DNA of 11,849 nt from Thermoleophilia bacterium (GCA_025936595.1 JAICTB010000050.1:1-11849); one strand, 5' to 3'; counted from the first letter of the stretch, positions 1 to 7,342 are shown. Numbers and translations: made by a program. The notes: a model not told the origin generated them from the letters alone.

Positions 1-957
1 ATGGCTGTCGCCGCCGAGACCGTGATCGACCGGTCTCGGCGGCGGCGCCGTTTCGGGGGTCGCGCGCTGCGCGCGTCGATCCCCTACGGGCTGATCGCGC
101 CGGTGGTGGTCGTGACCGCCGTCATCCTCGGCTATCCGATCTACTGGCTCGTCAAGCTCTCGACGCAGCAGTACGGCCTGTTCGAGCTGATCCGGCACAA
201 GGGCATCGGCGTCGGCCTGCGCAACTACCACTCGGTGCTGCACGACCAGATCTTCTGGCACACGCTCGTGCGGACCGTGGTCTTCACGATCGCGAACGTG
301 GGGCTGACGATGGTGCTCGGGATGCTGATCGCGTTGCTCCTCGTGCAAGTCAGCGGCCCGGTGCGCATCCTCCTCAGCTCGGGGCTCGTGCTCGTCTGGT
401 CGATGCCGGTCGTCGTCGCGGTGCAGATCTTCTACTGGATGACGAACTTCCAGAACGGGGTCGTCAACTACGTGCTGACGCAGCTGCACGTGGGCGACTT
501 CTTCCAGCACGACTGGTACGCGACGACCTTCTCGCAGCTCAGCCTCGTGACGGTGCTGATCGTGTGGGGCGCGCTGCCCTTCGTCGTGATCACGCTCTAC
601 GCCGGGCTCGCGCAGGTGCCGCGCGATCTCGTCGAGGCCGCGGAGGTCGATGGTGCGCGTCCGTGGCGCGTGTTCCGCGACATCACCGTGCCGATCCTGA
701 AGCCGATCCTGCTCATCCTGACGAGCCTCTCGATCATCTGGGACTTCGGCGTCTTCACGCAGCCGTACCTGCTGATCGGGCAGTCGAAGATCACGAGCGG
801 CAACTACCTGATGAGCATCTATCTCTTCGAAGAGGGCTACTTCAAGAGCGACTTCGGGCGTGGTGCGGCGATCTCGATTCTCATGCTCGCGATCGTCGCG
901 GTGTTGAGCGTCGCGTACGTGCGCAAGATGGTTCGCATCGGCGAGGAGACGGCGTGA
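1..957 (+). CDS. Sugar ABC transporter permease, MalF/UgpA type
   Basis: This is an inner-membrane permease subunit of a carbohydrate importer (CUT1 family), 318 residues, the usual size for the family. A basic cytoplasmic N-terminus (residues 11-24, mostly Arg) precedes the first membrane segment at about 29-51, followed by further hydrophobic segments through to the C-terminus. The EAA loop that docks on the ATPase is visible at 212-218 (EAAEVDG), followed by the expected RVFRDITVPIL stretch. The WDFGVFTQPYLL segment near residue 249 is typical of MalF-like partners. The ATG is the first base of the window, so a longer N-terminus upstream cannot be excluded. The gene overlaps the next permease by 4 bases (GTGA), so the two form a heterodimer pair. 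The substrate is inferred from the NagZ and SIS genes downstream to be an amino sugar or its disaccharide. No ATPase gene lies in this operon within the window, and such systems often share an MsiK/UgpC-type ATPase encoded elsewhere. Confidence 0.92.
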   Translation: MAVAAETVIDRSRRRRRFGGRALRASIPYGLIAPVVVVTAVILGYPIYWLVKLSTQQYGLFELIRHKGIGVGLRNYHSVLHDQIFWHTLVRTVVFTIANVGLTMVLGMLIALLLVQVSGPVRILLSSGLVLVWSMPVVVAVQIFYWMTNFQNGVVNYVLTQLHVGDFFQHDWYATTFSQLSLVTVLIVWGALPFVVITLYAGLAQVPRDLVEAAEVDGARPWRVFRDITVPILKPILLILTSLSIIWDFGVFTQPYLLIGQSKITSGNYLMSIYLFEEGYFKSDFGRGAAISILMLAIVAVLSVAYVRKMVRIGEETA

Positions 958-1784
958 GGAGCGGTGCGCGCCAGACCGCGTGGAACGTCGTCGGCATCGC
1001 GGTCTTCGTCGTGATGGTGTTCCCGGTCTTCTGGATGATCTCGACAGCATTCAAGTCCAACGACCAGATCGTCAGCCTCAACCCGACGTGGTTCCCGCTC
1101 CACCCGACGCTCGTCCACTTCCGCGACGCGATCGACAGGCCGTACTTCTGGACGGACGTGCGCAACAGCCTCGTCGTCGTCTCCATCACCGTGGCGATCT
1201 CGATCGTGCTCGCGTTCCTGGCCGCGGTCGCACTCGCCCGCTACCGCTTCGGCGGGCGCAAGCTCTTCGTCGTGCTCGTGATCGGGATCCAGATGCTGCC
1301 GCAGGCCGGCCTGATCATCCCGCTCTACGTCGTGCTCGCGCGGTACCACCAGACGAACGCGCTGACCGGCCTCGTCGTCACGTACATGACGTTCGTGCTG
1401 CCGTTCTCCGTGTGGACGTTGCGCGGCTTCCTGCTCGGCATCCCGAAGGAGCTCGAAGAGGCTGCGATGGTCGACGGTTCGACGCGCCTCGGCGTGTTCA
1501 TCAAGATCCTGCTGCCGCTGATGGGCCCTGGCCTCGTCGCGACGTCCGTCTTCGCATTCATCACGACGTGGAACGAGTACATCTTCGCGCGCGTCCTGCT
1601 CAACGACCAGTCGAAGCAGACGGTGACGGTGTGGCTCTCGGCGTTCCTCGGCTCGAGTCGGCACACGGACTGGGGCGCGCTGATGGCGGCATCGTCGCTG
1701 ACCGCGATCCCCGTCGTCGTGTTCTTTCTGCTCGTGCAGCGGAGGATCGCCTTCGGGCTGACGCAGGGAGCCGTGCGCGGTTGA
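954..1784 (+). CDS. Sugar ABC transporter permease, MalG/UgpE type
   Basis: This is the second permease subunit of the CUT1 sugar importer, 276 residues. The start is GTG at 954, overlapping the TGA of the upstream permease, with a GAGGAG ribosome binding site at 943-948 and 5 bases of spacing. An earlier GTG at 564 in the same frame would only add Arg-rich sequence antiparallel in style to membrane protein, so it is rejected. A first hydrophobic segment (VVGIAVFVVMVFPVFWMIS) lies near residues 10-28 and is followed by the MalG-type STAFKSNDQI motif. The EAA loop is at 169-175 (EAAMVDG), followed by LGVFIKILLPLMGPG. The FAFITTWNEYIFA motif and a C-terminus ending in an RRIAFGLTQGAVRG tail are characteristic of MalG-like permeases. 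Its stop overlaps the TTG start of the NagZ gene, so transport and intracellular hydrolysis are translationally coupled. The imported sugar is inferred from context only. Confidence 0.93.
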   Translation: MRSGARQTAWNVVGIAVFVVMVFPVFWMISTAFKSNDQIVSLNPTWFPLHPTLVHFRDAIDRPYFWTDVRNSLVVVSITVAISIVLAFLAAVALARYRFGGRKLFVVLVIGIQMLPQAGLIIPLYVVLARYHQTNALTGLVVTYMTFVLPFSVWTLRGFLLGIPKELEEAAMVDGSTRLGVFIKILLPLMGPGLVATSVFAFITTWNEYIFARVLLNDQSKQTVTVWLSAFLGSSRHTDWGALMAASSLTAIPVVVFFLLVQRRIAFGLTQGAVRG

Positions 1785-3094
1785 CGCCCGACGAAGCGGC
1801 GAACGCCTGCATCTTCCCGAGTTTCCCCGGCGACGTGCCGCCCGATTGGATCCGCCGCTTCCTCGCCGAGGGCGGCGGCGGAATCGTGCTCTTCGCCTAC
1901 AACGTGCCGACGCGCAAGCGGCTGAGCGCGCTCTGCGACGCGCTGCGCAGCGAGCGCGCGGACGTGCTGCTCGCGATCGACGAGGAAGGCGGCGACGTGA
2001 CACGGCTCGAGTGGGAGACGGGCAGCTCCTATCCCGGCGGCGCCGCACTCGGCACGGTCGACGACCCCGCCCTCACCGAAGCCGTCGCGGCATCGATCGG
2101 CGCGGAGCTCGCCGATGCCGGCGTCAACTGGAACCTCGCGCCGGTCGCGGACGTGAACGTACCGGCGAACCCGGTGATCGGCACGCGCGCCTTTGGCTCC
2201 GATCCGTCGCTCGTCGGGCGGCACGTCGCCGCGTACGTGCGCGGCGTCGAGGGTCGCGGTGTGGCGGCGTGCGCGAAGCACTTTCCCGGCCACGGCTCGA
2301 CGGAGCAGGACTCGCACCTCGAGCTGCCCTCGCTCCTCGGCGACGTGGCGGACGGGCTGCCGCCGTTTCGCGCGGCGATCGAGGCCGGTGTGCATTCGAT
2401 CATGACGGCGCACGTGCGTGTGCGCGAGCTGCCGGCGACGCTCGACCCGGCGATTGTCGGCGGTCTCCTCCGGGAGGAGCTCGGCTTCGACGGCGTCGTG
2501 ATGGCGGACGCGCTCGAGATGAAGGGCGTCAGCGCAACGTTCGGTGTCGAGCGCTCCGCCGTGCTGGCGCTCGAGGCGGGCGTCGACGCGCTCTGCGTCG
2601 GGCACGACCTCGGTGACGAGTCGGTCGCGGCGATCCGCGCGGCGCTCGTCTCGTCGGTCGGCGAGGAGCGGCTGCGCGAGGCGGCCGGTCGCATCGCGCG
2701 GCTCGCGGAGTGGTCGCAGCCGCGTGTCGGCCCGGTGGATCGCGCTGTCGGTGCCGACGCGGCACGCCGCGCGCTGGTGGTCGAAGGCGACGTCGGCGGT
2801 GCGCGGACGATCGTCGAGTTGCGGCCGGTTGCGAACATCGCCGCCGGAGAGGCCGAGCACCGCCTCGACGGCGCGATCGTCGTGCGCGAGGGCGAGGCCG
2901 TCCCTCCGGCGGACGTCTTTGTGGTTCGTGACGCACACCGTCACGCCTGGATGCGGGAGGCTGCCGACGTGGCCGGATCGGTCGTGGTCGAGACCGGGTT
3001 GCCGGTGTGGCGGCCGGCGCGCGCGCGCGGCTACCTCGCGACGAACGGCGGCAGTAGAGCATCGCTGGACGCAGCGGCAGAGTTGCTGGCATGA
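1781..3094 (+). CDS. nagZ: Family 3 beta-N-acetylhexosaminidase, NagZ type
   Basis: This is a GH3 enzyme predicted to release N-acetylglucosamine from imported chito- or muro-disaccharides in the cytoplasm, 437 residues. No signal peptide is present. The (beta/alpha)8 domain covers roughly residues 1-310. It carries the NagZ signature KHFPGHGSTEQDSH at 166-179, whose Asp177/His179 match the family's catalytic acid/base dyad. The nucleophile is Asp243 (VVMADALEM). Residues 315-437 form a small extra C-terminal domain without recognisable motifs. The start is TTG at 1781, overlapping the upstream TGA (TTGA), with AGGGAG at 1765-1770 and rather long spacing of 10 bases. An in-frame GTG at 980 would run through the permease gene and is rejected. 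Some GH3 NagZ relatives act as phosphorylases, yielding GlcNAc-1-phosphate, because the acid/base is a His; the sequence alone does not exclude this. The neighbouring permeases and SIS protein support amino-sugar use over cell-wall recycling alone. Confidence 0.9.
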   Translation: MTPDEAANACIFPSFPGDVPPDWIRRFLAEGGGGIVLFAYNVPTRKRLSALCDALRSERADVLLAIDEEGGDVTRLEWETGSSYPGGAALGTVDDPALTEAVAASIGAELADAGVNWNLAPVADVNVPANPVIGTRAFGSDPSLVGRHVAAYVRGVEGRGVAACAKHFPGHGSTEQDSHLELPSLLGDVADGLPPFRAAIEAGVHSIMTAHVRVRELPATLDPAIVGGLLREELGFDGVVMADALEMKGVSATFGVERSAVLALEAGVDALCVGHDLGDESVAAIRAALVSSVGEERLREAAGRIARLAEWSQPRVGPVDRAVGADAARRALVVEGDVGGARTIVELRPVANIAAGEAEHRLDGAIVVREGEAVPPADVFVVRDAHRHAWMREAADVAGSVVVETGLPVWRPARARGYLATNGGSRASLDAAAELLA

Positions 3095-4116
3095 GCTCGC
3101 ATCTCGAGCGAGAGCTGCGCGAGCAGCCGGAGGCGCTGCAGCGGTTGCTCGACGCGCAGGCCGCGCGTGCCGCAGAGATCGCGCAGCTCTTCAGCCGCGG
3201 CGATGTGCAGTACGTGCTGATCGCGTCGCGCGGAAGCTCGTCCAACGCCGCGCGCTACGCCCAGTATCTGCTCGGCCGTGCGCATCGCGTTCCCGTCGCG
3301 TTCGCGACGCCGTCGCTCTACACCCTCTACGAGCAACCGCCGCGCCTCGACGGGGCGCTCGTCGTCGGGATCTCGCAGTCGGGCGAGTCGCCGGATGTCG
3401 TCGAGGTGCTCACGGAGGCGCATCGGCAGCGCCGGCCGACCGTCGCGCTCACAAATGTCGAGTCGTCGCCGCTCGGCCGCGCGGCAGAGGCGGTTCTGCC
3501 GCTCGAAGCGGGAAGCGAGCTCGCGGTCGCCGCGACCAAGACGTACATGAACTCGCTCGGCGCGATCGCGTTGCTCTTCGCGAGCGCGACTCACGACGTA
3601 GAAGCGCTCGACCAGCTGCTGCGCATGCCGGCGCAACTCGCGCGGCAGCTCGAGCTGTCGTGGGACGTTGCCCTCGACGCGGTTGAAGGCGGCACGGTCG
3701 TGGCGCGCGGCGTCAACTACGGCACGTCGTTCGAGATCGCGCTGAAGATCCGCGAGCTCTCGGGCCTCCTCTTCGAGGCGTACTCGGCGGCGGACCTGAT
3801 GCACGGCCCCGTCGCCGCGATCGGGCGCGGCTGGCCCGTGATCGCAGTTGCGCCGAGCGGGCCCGCGTTCGCGGTGATGCGGGAGGCCGCGGGCGAGCTC
3901 GCTCGTCGCGGTGCCCGGCTGCTCACCGTGTCCGACGATCCGGAGCTGCTCGCGCGGGCGGACGTGCCGCTGCCGCTCCTCGAGGGTGTGCCGGAGTGGC
4001 TGAGCCCGCTCGTCGCGGTCGTGCCCGGCCAGGTCGTCGCGCTGCGACTGGCGCAGCTCGGCGGCAGCGACCTCGATAGGCCGCTCGGCCTGTCGAAGGT
4101 CACGCTGACGCGTTAG
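3091..4116 (+). CDS. Double-SIS-domain sugar-phosphate protein (NagB-II/GlmS-like deaminase or isomerase)
   Basis: The protein has 341 residues with two SIS domains (about 30-165 and 195-330) and resembles the isomerase half of GlmS without the glutaminase domain. Visible motifs are SRGSSSNA at 46-53, SQSGES at 95-100 (phosphosugar binding), and GSELAVAATKTY at 141-152. Others are ALKIRELS at 217-224, HGP at 238-240 and a terminal GLSKVTLTR matching the lysine-bearing GlmS tail. Lacking a glutaminase domain, it most likely works in the catabolic direction, converting glucosamine-6-phosphate to fructose-6-phosphate and ammonia (NagB-II activity). The related AgaS role on galactosamine-6-phosphate is an alternative. 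The ATG overlaps the NagZ TGA (ATGA), so it is the last gene of a four-gene amino-sugar operon. No NagA deacetylase or NagK kinase is present in the window, although one of these would be needed to supply the substrate. Confidence 0.85.
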   Translation: MSSHLERELREQPEALQRLLDAQAARAAEIAQLFSRGDVQYVLIASRGSSSNAARYAQYLLGRAHRVPVAFATPSLYTLYEQPPRLDGALVVGISQSGESPDVVEVLTEAHRQRRPTVALTNVESSPLGRAAEAVLPLEAGSELAVAATKTYMNSLGAIALLFASATHDVEALDQLLRMPAQLARQLELSWDVALDAVEGGTVVARGVNYGTSFEIALKIRELSGLLFEAYSAADLMHGPVAAIGRGWPVIAVAPSGPAFAVMREAAGELARRGARLLTVSDDPELLARADVPLPLLEGVPEWLSPLVAVVPGQVVALRLAQLGGSDLDRPLGLSKVTLTR

Positions 4117-4464
4117 TCAGTCCGCGATCTCGGCGTGGCGCTCGGTCACGCACTGGCGCACCCAGTACTGCGCGCGCTCGAGGATCCTGCGCTCGAGCGC
4201 CTCGCGCTCGACGTCACCCTCCGGCACGCCGTCCGAGATCTCGATGCGCACCTGATGCACCGACGCCTCGACGTGCGCGTCGATCTCGTGCCGCTCCTCC
4301 GAGATGATCGACACCTCACCGACCTCGTCGAGGAGCCACTGGGCCAGCCGGTCGATCTCGGCGGCCGTGGCGTCGCGGCCGGCGAAGACGCCGAAGTTCA
4401 CGCGCACCTCGATCGCGGGTAGCTCGTGCCGGTGCACGGCGAATGCCATCGAAGGATCCATCAT
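4117..4464 (-). CDS. Conserved-looking small protein of unknown function
   Basis: I do not recognise this 115-residue protein. It appears soluble: there is no signal peptide or membrane segment. The sequence is acidic and amphipathic, with a beta-like N-terminus (LPAIEVRVNFGVFAG), a helix (TAAEIDRLAQWLLDEV), a strand-rich middle (VSIISEERHEIDAHVEASVHQVRIEI) and a charged C-terminal helix (EREALERRILERAQYWVRQ). That alternation and the balanced composition argue for a real gene. The start is uncertain. An ATGATG pair at 4464/4461 follows the permease stop by 34 bases, and another ATG lies at 4449; none has a good ribosome binding site. It is the last gene of the minus-strand run, downstream of the ABC-2 exporter, and may be cotranscribed with it. 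Its stop codon abuts the stop of the convergent SIS gene. Confidence 0.72.
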   Translation of the reverse strand: MMDPSMAFAVHRHELPAIEVRVNFGVFAGRDATAAEIDRLAQWLLDEVGEVSIISEERHEIDAHVEASVHQVRIEISDGVPEGDVEREALERRILERAQYWVRQCVTERHAEIAD

Positions 4465-4498
4465 CTGTTCTAACGGTCGTGGCTGAGGATGGGTTGCG

Positions 4499-5248
4499 TC
4501 AGCCCTCGCGCGGCTGCCAGCGGAAGCCGCGGATCGCAGCAACCAGCCCGATTACGCCCCACAGTGCGACGACGGCGATCGAGCCCGTCTCCGACCAGAT
4601 GTGGTGGTGGCGGACCATGACGTCGCGGGTCAACTTCGTGAAGTACGTCAGCGGCAGAACGTCCGCGATCGCCCGGAGGAAGCCGGGATACTTCGCGGGG
4701 GAGAAGAACGTGCCGGAGATGATCGCCATCGGCAGGTAGACGAAGTTGACGACGGCCGAAGAGCCCTCGGCCGAACGAACGGCGCTCGTGAGGCCGAGAC
4801 CCATGGCCGCGAAGGCGGCGGCGCCGAGCACGAGCGCGAGGAGGAGCGACAGCGGCCGTGTCGGGAGCCCCACCGAGAAGAGCGCACGGCCGAGCGCGAT
4901 CAGGAGCACGGCTTCGACGAGGAACGTGACGAAGGTCGAGACGAGCACGGCGGCTATGTACGTCCACGGCGGGAGCGGCGTCGCGCGGATGCGCTTCAGG
5001 ACGCCGCTCTCACGGCGGATCACCATCGTGATCGCGAGGCCGGCGAAGGCCGTCGACGCGACGCCGTAGCCGATCATGCCCGCCTCGAGGAACGACGCTC
5101 CGTGCACGCCGGCGATCGTGTCGCCGCCGTAGATCGAGCCGAAGACGAGGAAGAAGATCACCGGCAGGAAGAACGTGAAGAACGCCGCCTCGCGGTTGCG
5201 CCAGAAGAGCACCTGCTCCGTGCGCAGCTCGTGCAGGAACAGCCTCAC
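4499..5248 (-). CDS. ABC-2 type transporter permease (DrrB-like)
   Basis: This is the membrane subunit of an ABC-2 exporter, 249 residues, the usual length. Six hydrophobic segments are visible at about 21-38, 58-78, 97-120, 134-156, 164-182 and 221-240. Family hallmarks include RRESGVLKRIRATPLPP at 78-94 between the second and third segments. Another is the loop FFSPAKYPGFLRAIADVLPL at 181-200, followed by TYFTKLTRDVM, before the last segment. The start is GTG at 5248, overlapping the TGA of the ATPase gene by 4 bases, with a GGAG about 11 bases upstream. The pair resembles DrrA/DrrB-type systems that export lipids, drugs or polysaccharides. The cargo cannot be told from sequence, and the neighbouring genes (phosphatase, unknown protein) give no clear hint. 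Confidence 0.92.
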   Translation of the reverse strand: MRLFLHELRTEQVLFWRNREAAFFTFFLPVIFFLVFGSIYGGDTIAGVHGASFLEAGMIGYGVASTAFAGLAITMVIRRESGVLKRIRATPLPPWTYIAAVLVSTFVTFLVEAVLLIALGRALFSVGLPTRPLSLLLALVLGAAAFAAMGLGLTSAVRSAEGSSAVVNFVYLPMAIISGTFFSPAKYPGFLRAIADVLPLTYFTKLTRDVMVRHHHIWSETGSIAVVALWGVIGLVAAIRGFRWQPREG

Positions 5249-6084
5249 TCGGCGGTCAGCTCCAGGTACACGTCCTCGAGCGTCGGGCGCCGCACCTCGA
5301 GCTGATCGAGCTCCTCGCCGCGCGCGAGCGCCTCGGCAGTCAGCTCGTGCAGGCGCCTGGTGGGGTCGGTCGTCCGCTCGACGACTTCGTCGCCGCCGCG
5401 GCGGTAGCGGATCTCCGTCTCGACGTCGCCGCCCGTCAGCTCGGACGGGCTCCCCTCGCGCACGATCACGCCGTCGCGCAGGACTGCGACACGGTCGGCG
5501 AGCTGTTCCGCCTCGTCCAGGTAATGCGTTGTCAGAAGGATCGTCTTTCCGAGCGCACGCAGGTTGCGCACCGTGTCCCAGGCGGTGCGGCGAGCACTCG
5601 GGTCGAAGCCGGTCGTCGGCTCGTCGAGGAAGATCACCTCGGGATCGCCGACGAGTGCCAGGCCGAGGTCGAGGCGGCGCTTCTGGCCGCCGGAGAGCGT
5701 GCGTACGCGCGCGTCGCGCTTCTCGGTGAGCTGCACGAGCTCGACGACCTCGTCGGCATCGCGCGGGTTCGCGTAGTAGCCGGCGAACACACGCAGGCTC
5801 TCACGCACCGTCAGGTTCGGGTAGAGCGACGAGGACTGCAGCATGACGCCGATGCGCTCGCGCCACGCGGACGAGCCGCGCTGCGGATCGGCGCCGAGCA
5901 CCTCCACGGTGCCGCCGTCGCGCGGACGGTAGCCCTCGAGGATCTCCACCGTCGTCGTCTTGCCGGCGCCGTTCGGGCCGAGCAGGCCGAAGACCTCGCC
6001 GGCCTCGATGGTGAAGTCGATGCCGCGGAGTGCCTCGTGCTCGCCGTAGCTCTTTCGCAGCCCGCTGACCCGGACCGCCGTCAG
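5245..6084 (-). CDS. ABC transporter ATP-binding protein (DrrA-like), probable CTG start
   Basis: This is the ATPase subunit of the ABC-2 exporter, 279 residues if it starts at the CTG at 6084. Walker A is GPNGAGKTT at 36-44, the Q-loop VMLQ ends at Gln83, the signature LSGGQ is at 130-134, Walker B is VIFLDEP at 150-156 and the switch His is 187 (TTHYLDEAE). The C-terminal 60 residues form the regulatory tail usual in DrrA-like ATPases. The first ATG/GTG/TTG in this frame is GTG at 5949, which lies after Walker A and would give a non-functional protein. The reading frame upstream encodes a normal ABC N-terminus (VRVSGLRKSYGEHEALRGI) back to a CTG that overlaps the TGA of the phosphatase gene. 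A GAGG at 6092-6095 sits 7 bases before it. A CTG start is therefore inferred. The alternative, a sequencing error that removed a normal start, cannot be excluded. Confidence 0.9.
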   Translation of the reverse strand: MTAVRVSGLRKSYGEHEALRGIDFTIEAGEVFGLLGPNGAGKTTTVEILEGYRPRDGGTVEVLGADPQRGSSAWRERIGVMLQSSSLYPNLTVRESLRVFAGYYANPRDADEVVELVQLTEKRDARVRTLSGGQKRRLDLGLALVGDPEVIFLDEPTTGFDPSARRTAWDTVRNLRALGKTILLTTHYLDEAEQLADRVAVLRDGVIVREGSPSELTGGDVETEIRYRRGGDEVVERTTDPTRRLHELTAEALARGEELDQLEVRRPTLEDVYLELTAE

Positions 6085-6467
6085 AGCTCGACCTCGACGA
6101 CACCGCCGGGCGGGAAGTCGGTCGCGCGCCCGCTCAGCTCGCGCACGATCTCGCTGCAGTCGGGCTGGTGCCCGACGACGACGACCGTCCTGCCGCGGCG
6201 GTCGGCGAGCGCTTCGCGGACGGTGGCCGCGGTCGCGCCGGGCGCCAGCCGGTCGTCGGGCTCGGGCGAGAGGCCCGCCGCGCGCGCGATCTGCTCAGCG
6301 GTCTCGCGCGCACGCAGCAGCGGGCTCGAGAGAACCGCCTCCGGGTGCGCCGGGGCGAGGCGCGCGCCGAGCTCGCGGGCGGTATCGCGGCCTGCTGCCG
6401 TGAGCGGGCGAAGCTCATCCGGCTCCCCGGGCGCGGCTTCCGCATGACGCACGACGAAGAGGCGCAC
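6081..6467 (-). CDS. Histidine phosphatase family protein, SixA-like
   Basis: This is a small phosphoglycerate-mutase-fold phosphatase of 128 residues, the size of SixA-type phosphohistidine phosphatases. The catalytic RH pair is at residues 7-8 (LFVVRHAEA), the LSSPLLRARETAEQIA segment at 47-61 provides the active-site arginine, and the second catalytic His is at 100 (VVVVGHQPD). The start is GTG at 6467, with AAGG at 6476-6479 eight bases upstream. A longer frame to 6698 adds only Arg-rich sequence antisense-like to the oxidoreductase gene and is rejected. The gene follows the oxidoreductase stop by 5 bases and its TGA overlaps the ATPase CTG. The substrate is unknown: SixA acts on phosphohistidine, while other members dephosphorylate small molecules. 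Confidence 0.88.
   Translation of the reverse strand: MRLFVVRHAEAAPGEPDELRPLTAAGRDTARELGARLAPAHPEAVLSSPLLRARETAEQIARAAGLSPEPDDRLAPGATAATVREALADRRGRTVVVVGHQPDCSEIVRELSGRATDFPPGGVVEVEL
6092..6095 (-). promoter_or_regulatory. Ribosome binding site supporting the CTG start of the ABC ATPase
   Basis: On the minus strand GAGG lies 7 bases before the CTG at 6084, inside the last codons of the phosphatase gene. The spacing is ideal for initiation and is the main sequence support, besides the conserved N-terminus, for a non-standard start there. Confidence 0.5.
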
Positions 6468-6472
6468 GCGTT

Positions 6473-7342
6473 CTACCTTAGAGACTCTGCGACGTCGCCC
6501 AGGACCGGGACCATCTCGACGTCTTCGTGGGCGAGATGCTGCAGCATCACGCGCTCGACGCCCACCGCCTCGTACACCCTCAGCTGCTCGCACACCTCCT
6601 CGACGGTGCCTGCGATCGGGGGTGCGTCGCGGCCGGTCAGCTCGCGGTAGCGGCCGAGGCGCTCCCGGGTCTCGTCTCTGTCGCGGCCTGCGACGCACCC
6701 GATCATCATCGAGTAGCGGAGGGGCTCACGGCCGGCCTCGCGCGCCGCCTCGTCGAGCACACGCTTGCGCTCACGCGCCTCGTCGACCGTGGGGAAGACC
6801 GTGTTGTACTCGTCGGCGAAACGGACGGCCGCACGGACGGTGCGCGGCTTCGCCCTGCCGCCGACGATGATCGGCGGCCGCGGCTCCTGCACGGGCTTCG
6901 GCCAGATGTCGCCGGCGCTCGTCCACTGGCGCGTGATCTCCTCGAGCTGGCGGTCGAGCTCGTCGAGGCGCTCGCGTGCCGTGAGAAACGGGAAGCCGTA
7001 GGTCGTGTGCTCCGCTTCGTTCCAGCCCGCGCCGATGCCGAGCTCGACGCGTCCCTCGGAGATGTGGTCCGCGGTGACGACGTTCTTCGCGAGCACCGCG
7101 GCCGGGCGGAACGTGACGGGCGAGACCATCGTGCCGAGCCGCATGCGCGAGGTGCGTGCCGCGAGCGCGGCGAGCGTCGCCCAGGCGTCGAGCGAGCCGT
7201 TTGGGTCGCCGCGGCCGATCGAACGGTAATGGTCGGAGCGGAAGAGGCCGTCCAGCCCGGCATCCTCGGCGGCTTGCGCGAGCGCGAGCCACTGCTCCCA
7301 GGAGACGCCCTCCTGGCCCTCGATCATCAGGCAGACGCGCAT
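6473..7342 (-). CDS. LLM-class F420-dependent oxidoreductase
   Basis: This is a luciferase-like monooxygenase-fold enzyme of 289 residues, expected to use coenzyme F420 (or possibly FMN). Visible family features are an N-terminal strand MRVCLMIEG, the helix LAQAAEDAGLDGLFRSDHY at about 21-39 and RTSRMRLGTMVSPVTFRPAAVLAK at 63-86. Further along are the hallmark SEGRVELGIGAGWNEAEH at 95-112 and the PPIIVGG strand at 156-162. The start ATG at 7342 shares one base with the TAA of the upstream short-chain dehydrogenase (TAATG), so translation is coupled; I see no independent ribosome binding site. Substrate is unknown. Its position after the aldehyde dehydrogenase and SDR suggests a role in the same catabolic operon, but the family is large and the link is only by position. 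Extending the frame upstream to 7798 gives Arg-rich shadow sequence. Confidence 0.9.
   Translation of the reverse strand: MRVCLMIEGQEGVSWEQWLALAQAAEDAGLDGLFRSDHYRSIGRGDPNGSLDAWATLAALAARTSRMRLGTMVSPVTFRPAAVLAKNVVTADHISEGRVELGIGAGWNEAEHTTYGFPFLTARERLDELDRQLEEITRQWTSAGDIWPKPVQEPRPPIIVGGRAKPRTVRAAVRFADEYNTVFPTVDEARERKRVLDEAAREAGREPLRYSMMIGCVAGRDRDETRERLGRYRELTGRDAPPIAGTVEEVCEQLRVYEAVGVERVMLQHLAHEDVEMVPVLGDVAESLR
6476..6479 (-). promoter_or_regulatory. Ribosome binding site fixing the phosphatase start
   Basis: AAGG on the minus strand is followed after 8 bases by GTG at 6467. It overlaps the last codons of the upstream oxidoreductase gene. It selects this GTG over the in-frame sequence further upstream. 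Confidence 0.5.

Noticed and set aside
837..2944. Long minus-strand open frames of about 400-540 codons opposite the permease and NagZ genes
   Set aside because: They are Arg/His/Asp-rich shadows of high-GC coding sequence with no family motif, and the plus strand carries clear transporter and GH3 signatures.
5801..6103. A 100-codon minus-strand frame overlapping the ABC ATPase N-terminus
   Set aside because: It is an out-of-frame shadow of the Walker A region; the other frame gives the intact P-loop sequence.
6468..6698. N-terminal extension of the histidine phosphatase to 6698
   Set aside because: The added sequence is Arg/Pro-rich and overlaps the oxidoreductase coding region; the GTG at 6467 has a ribosome binding site and sits right before the catalytic RH strand.
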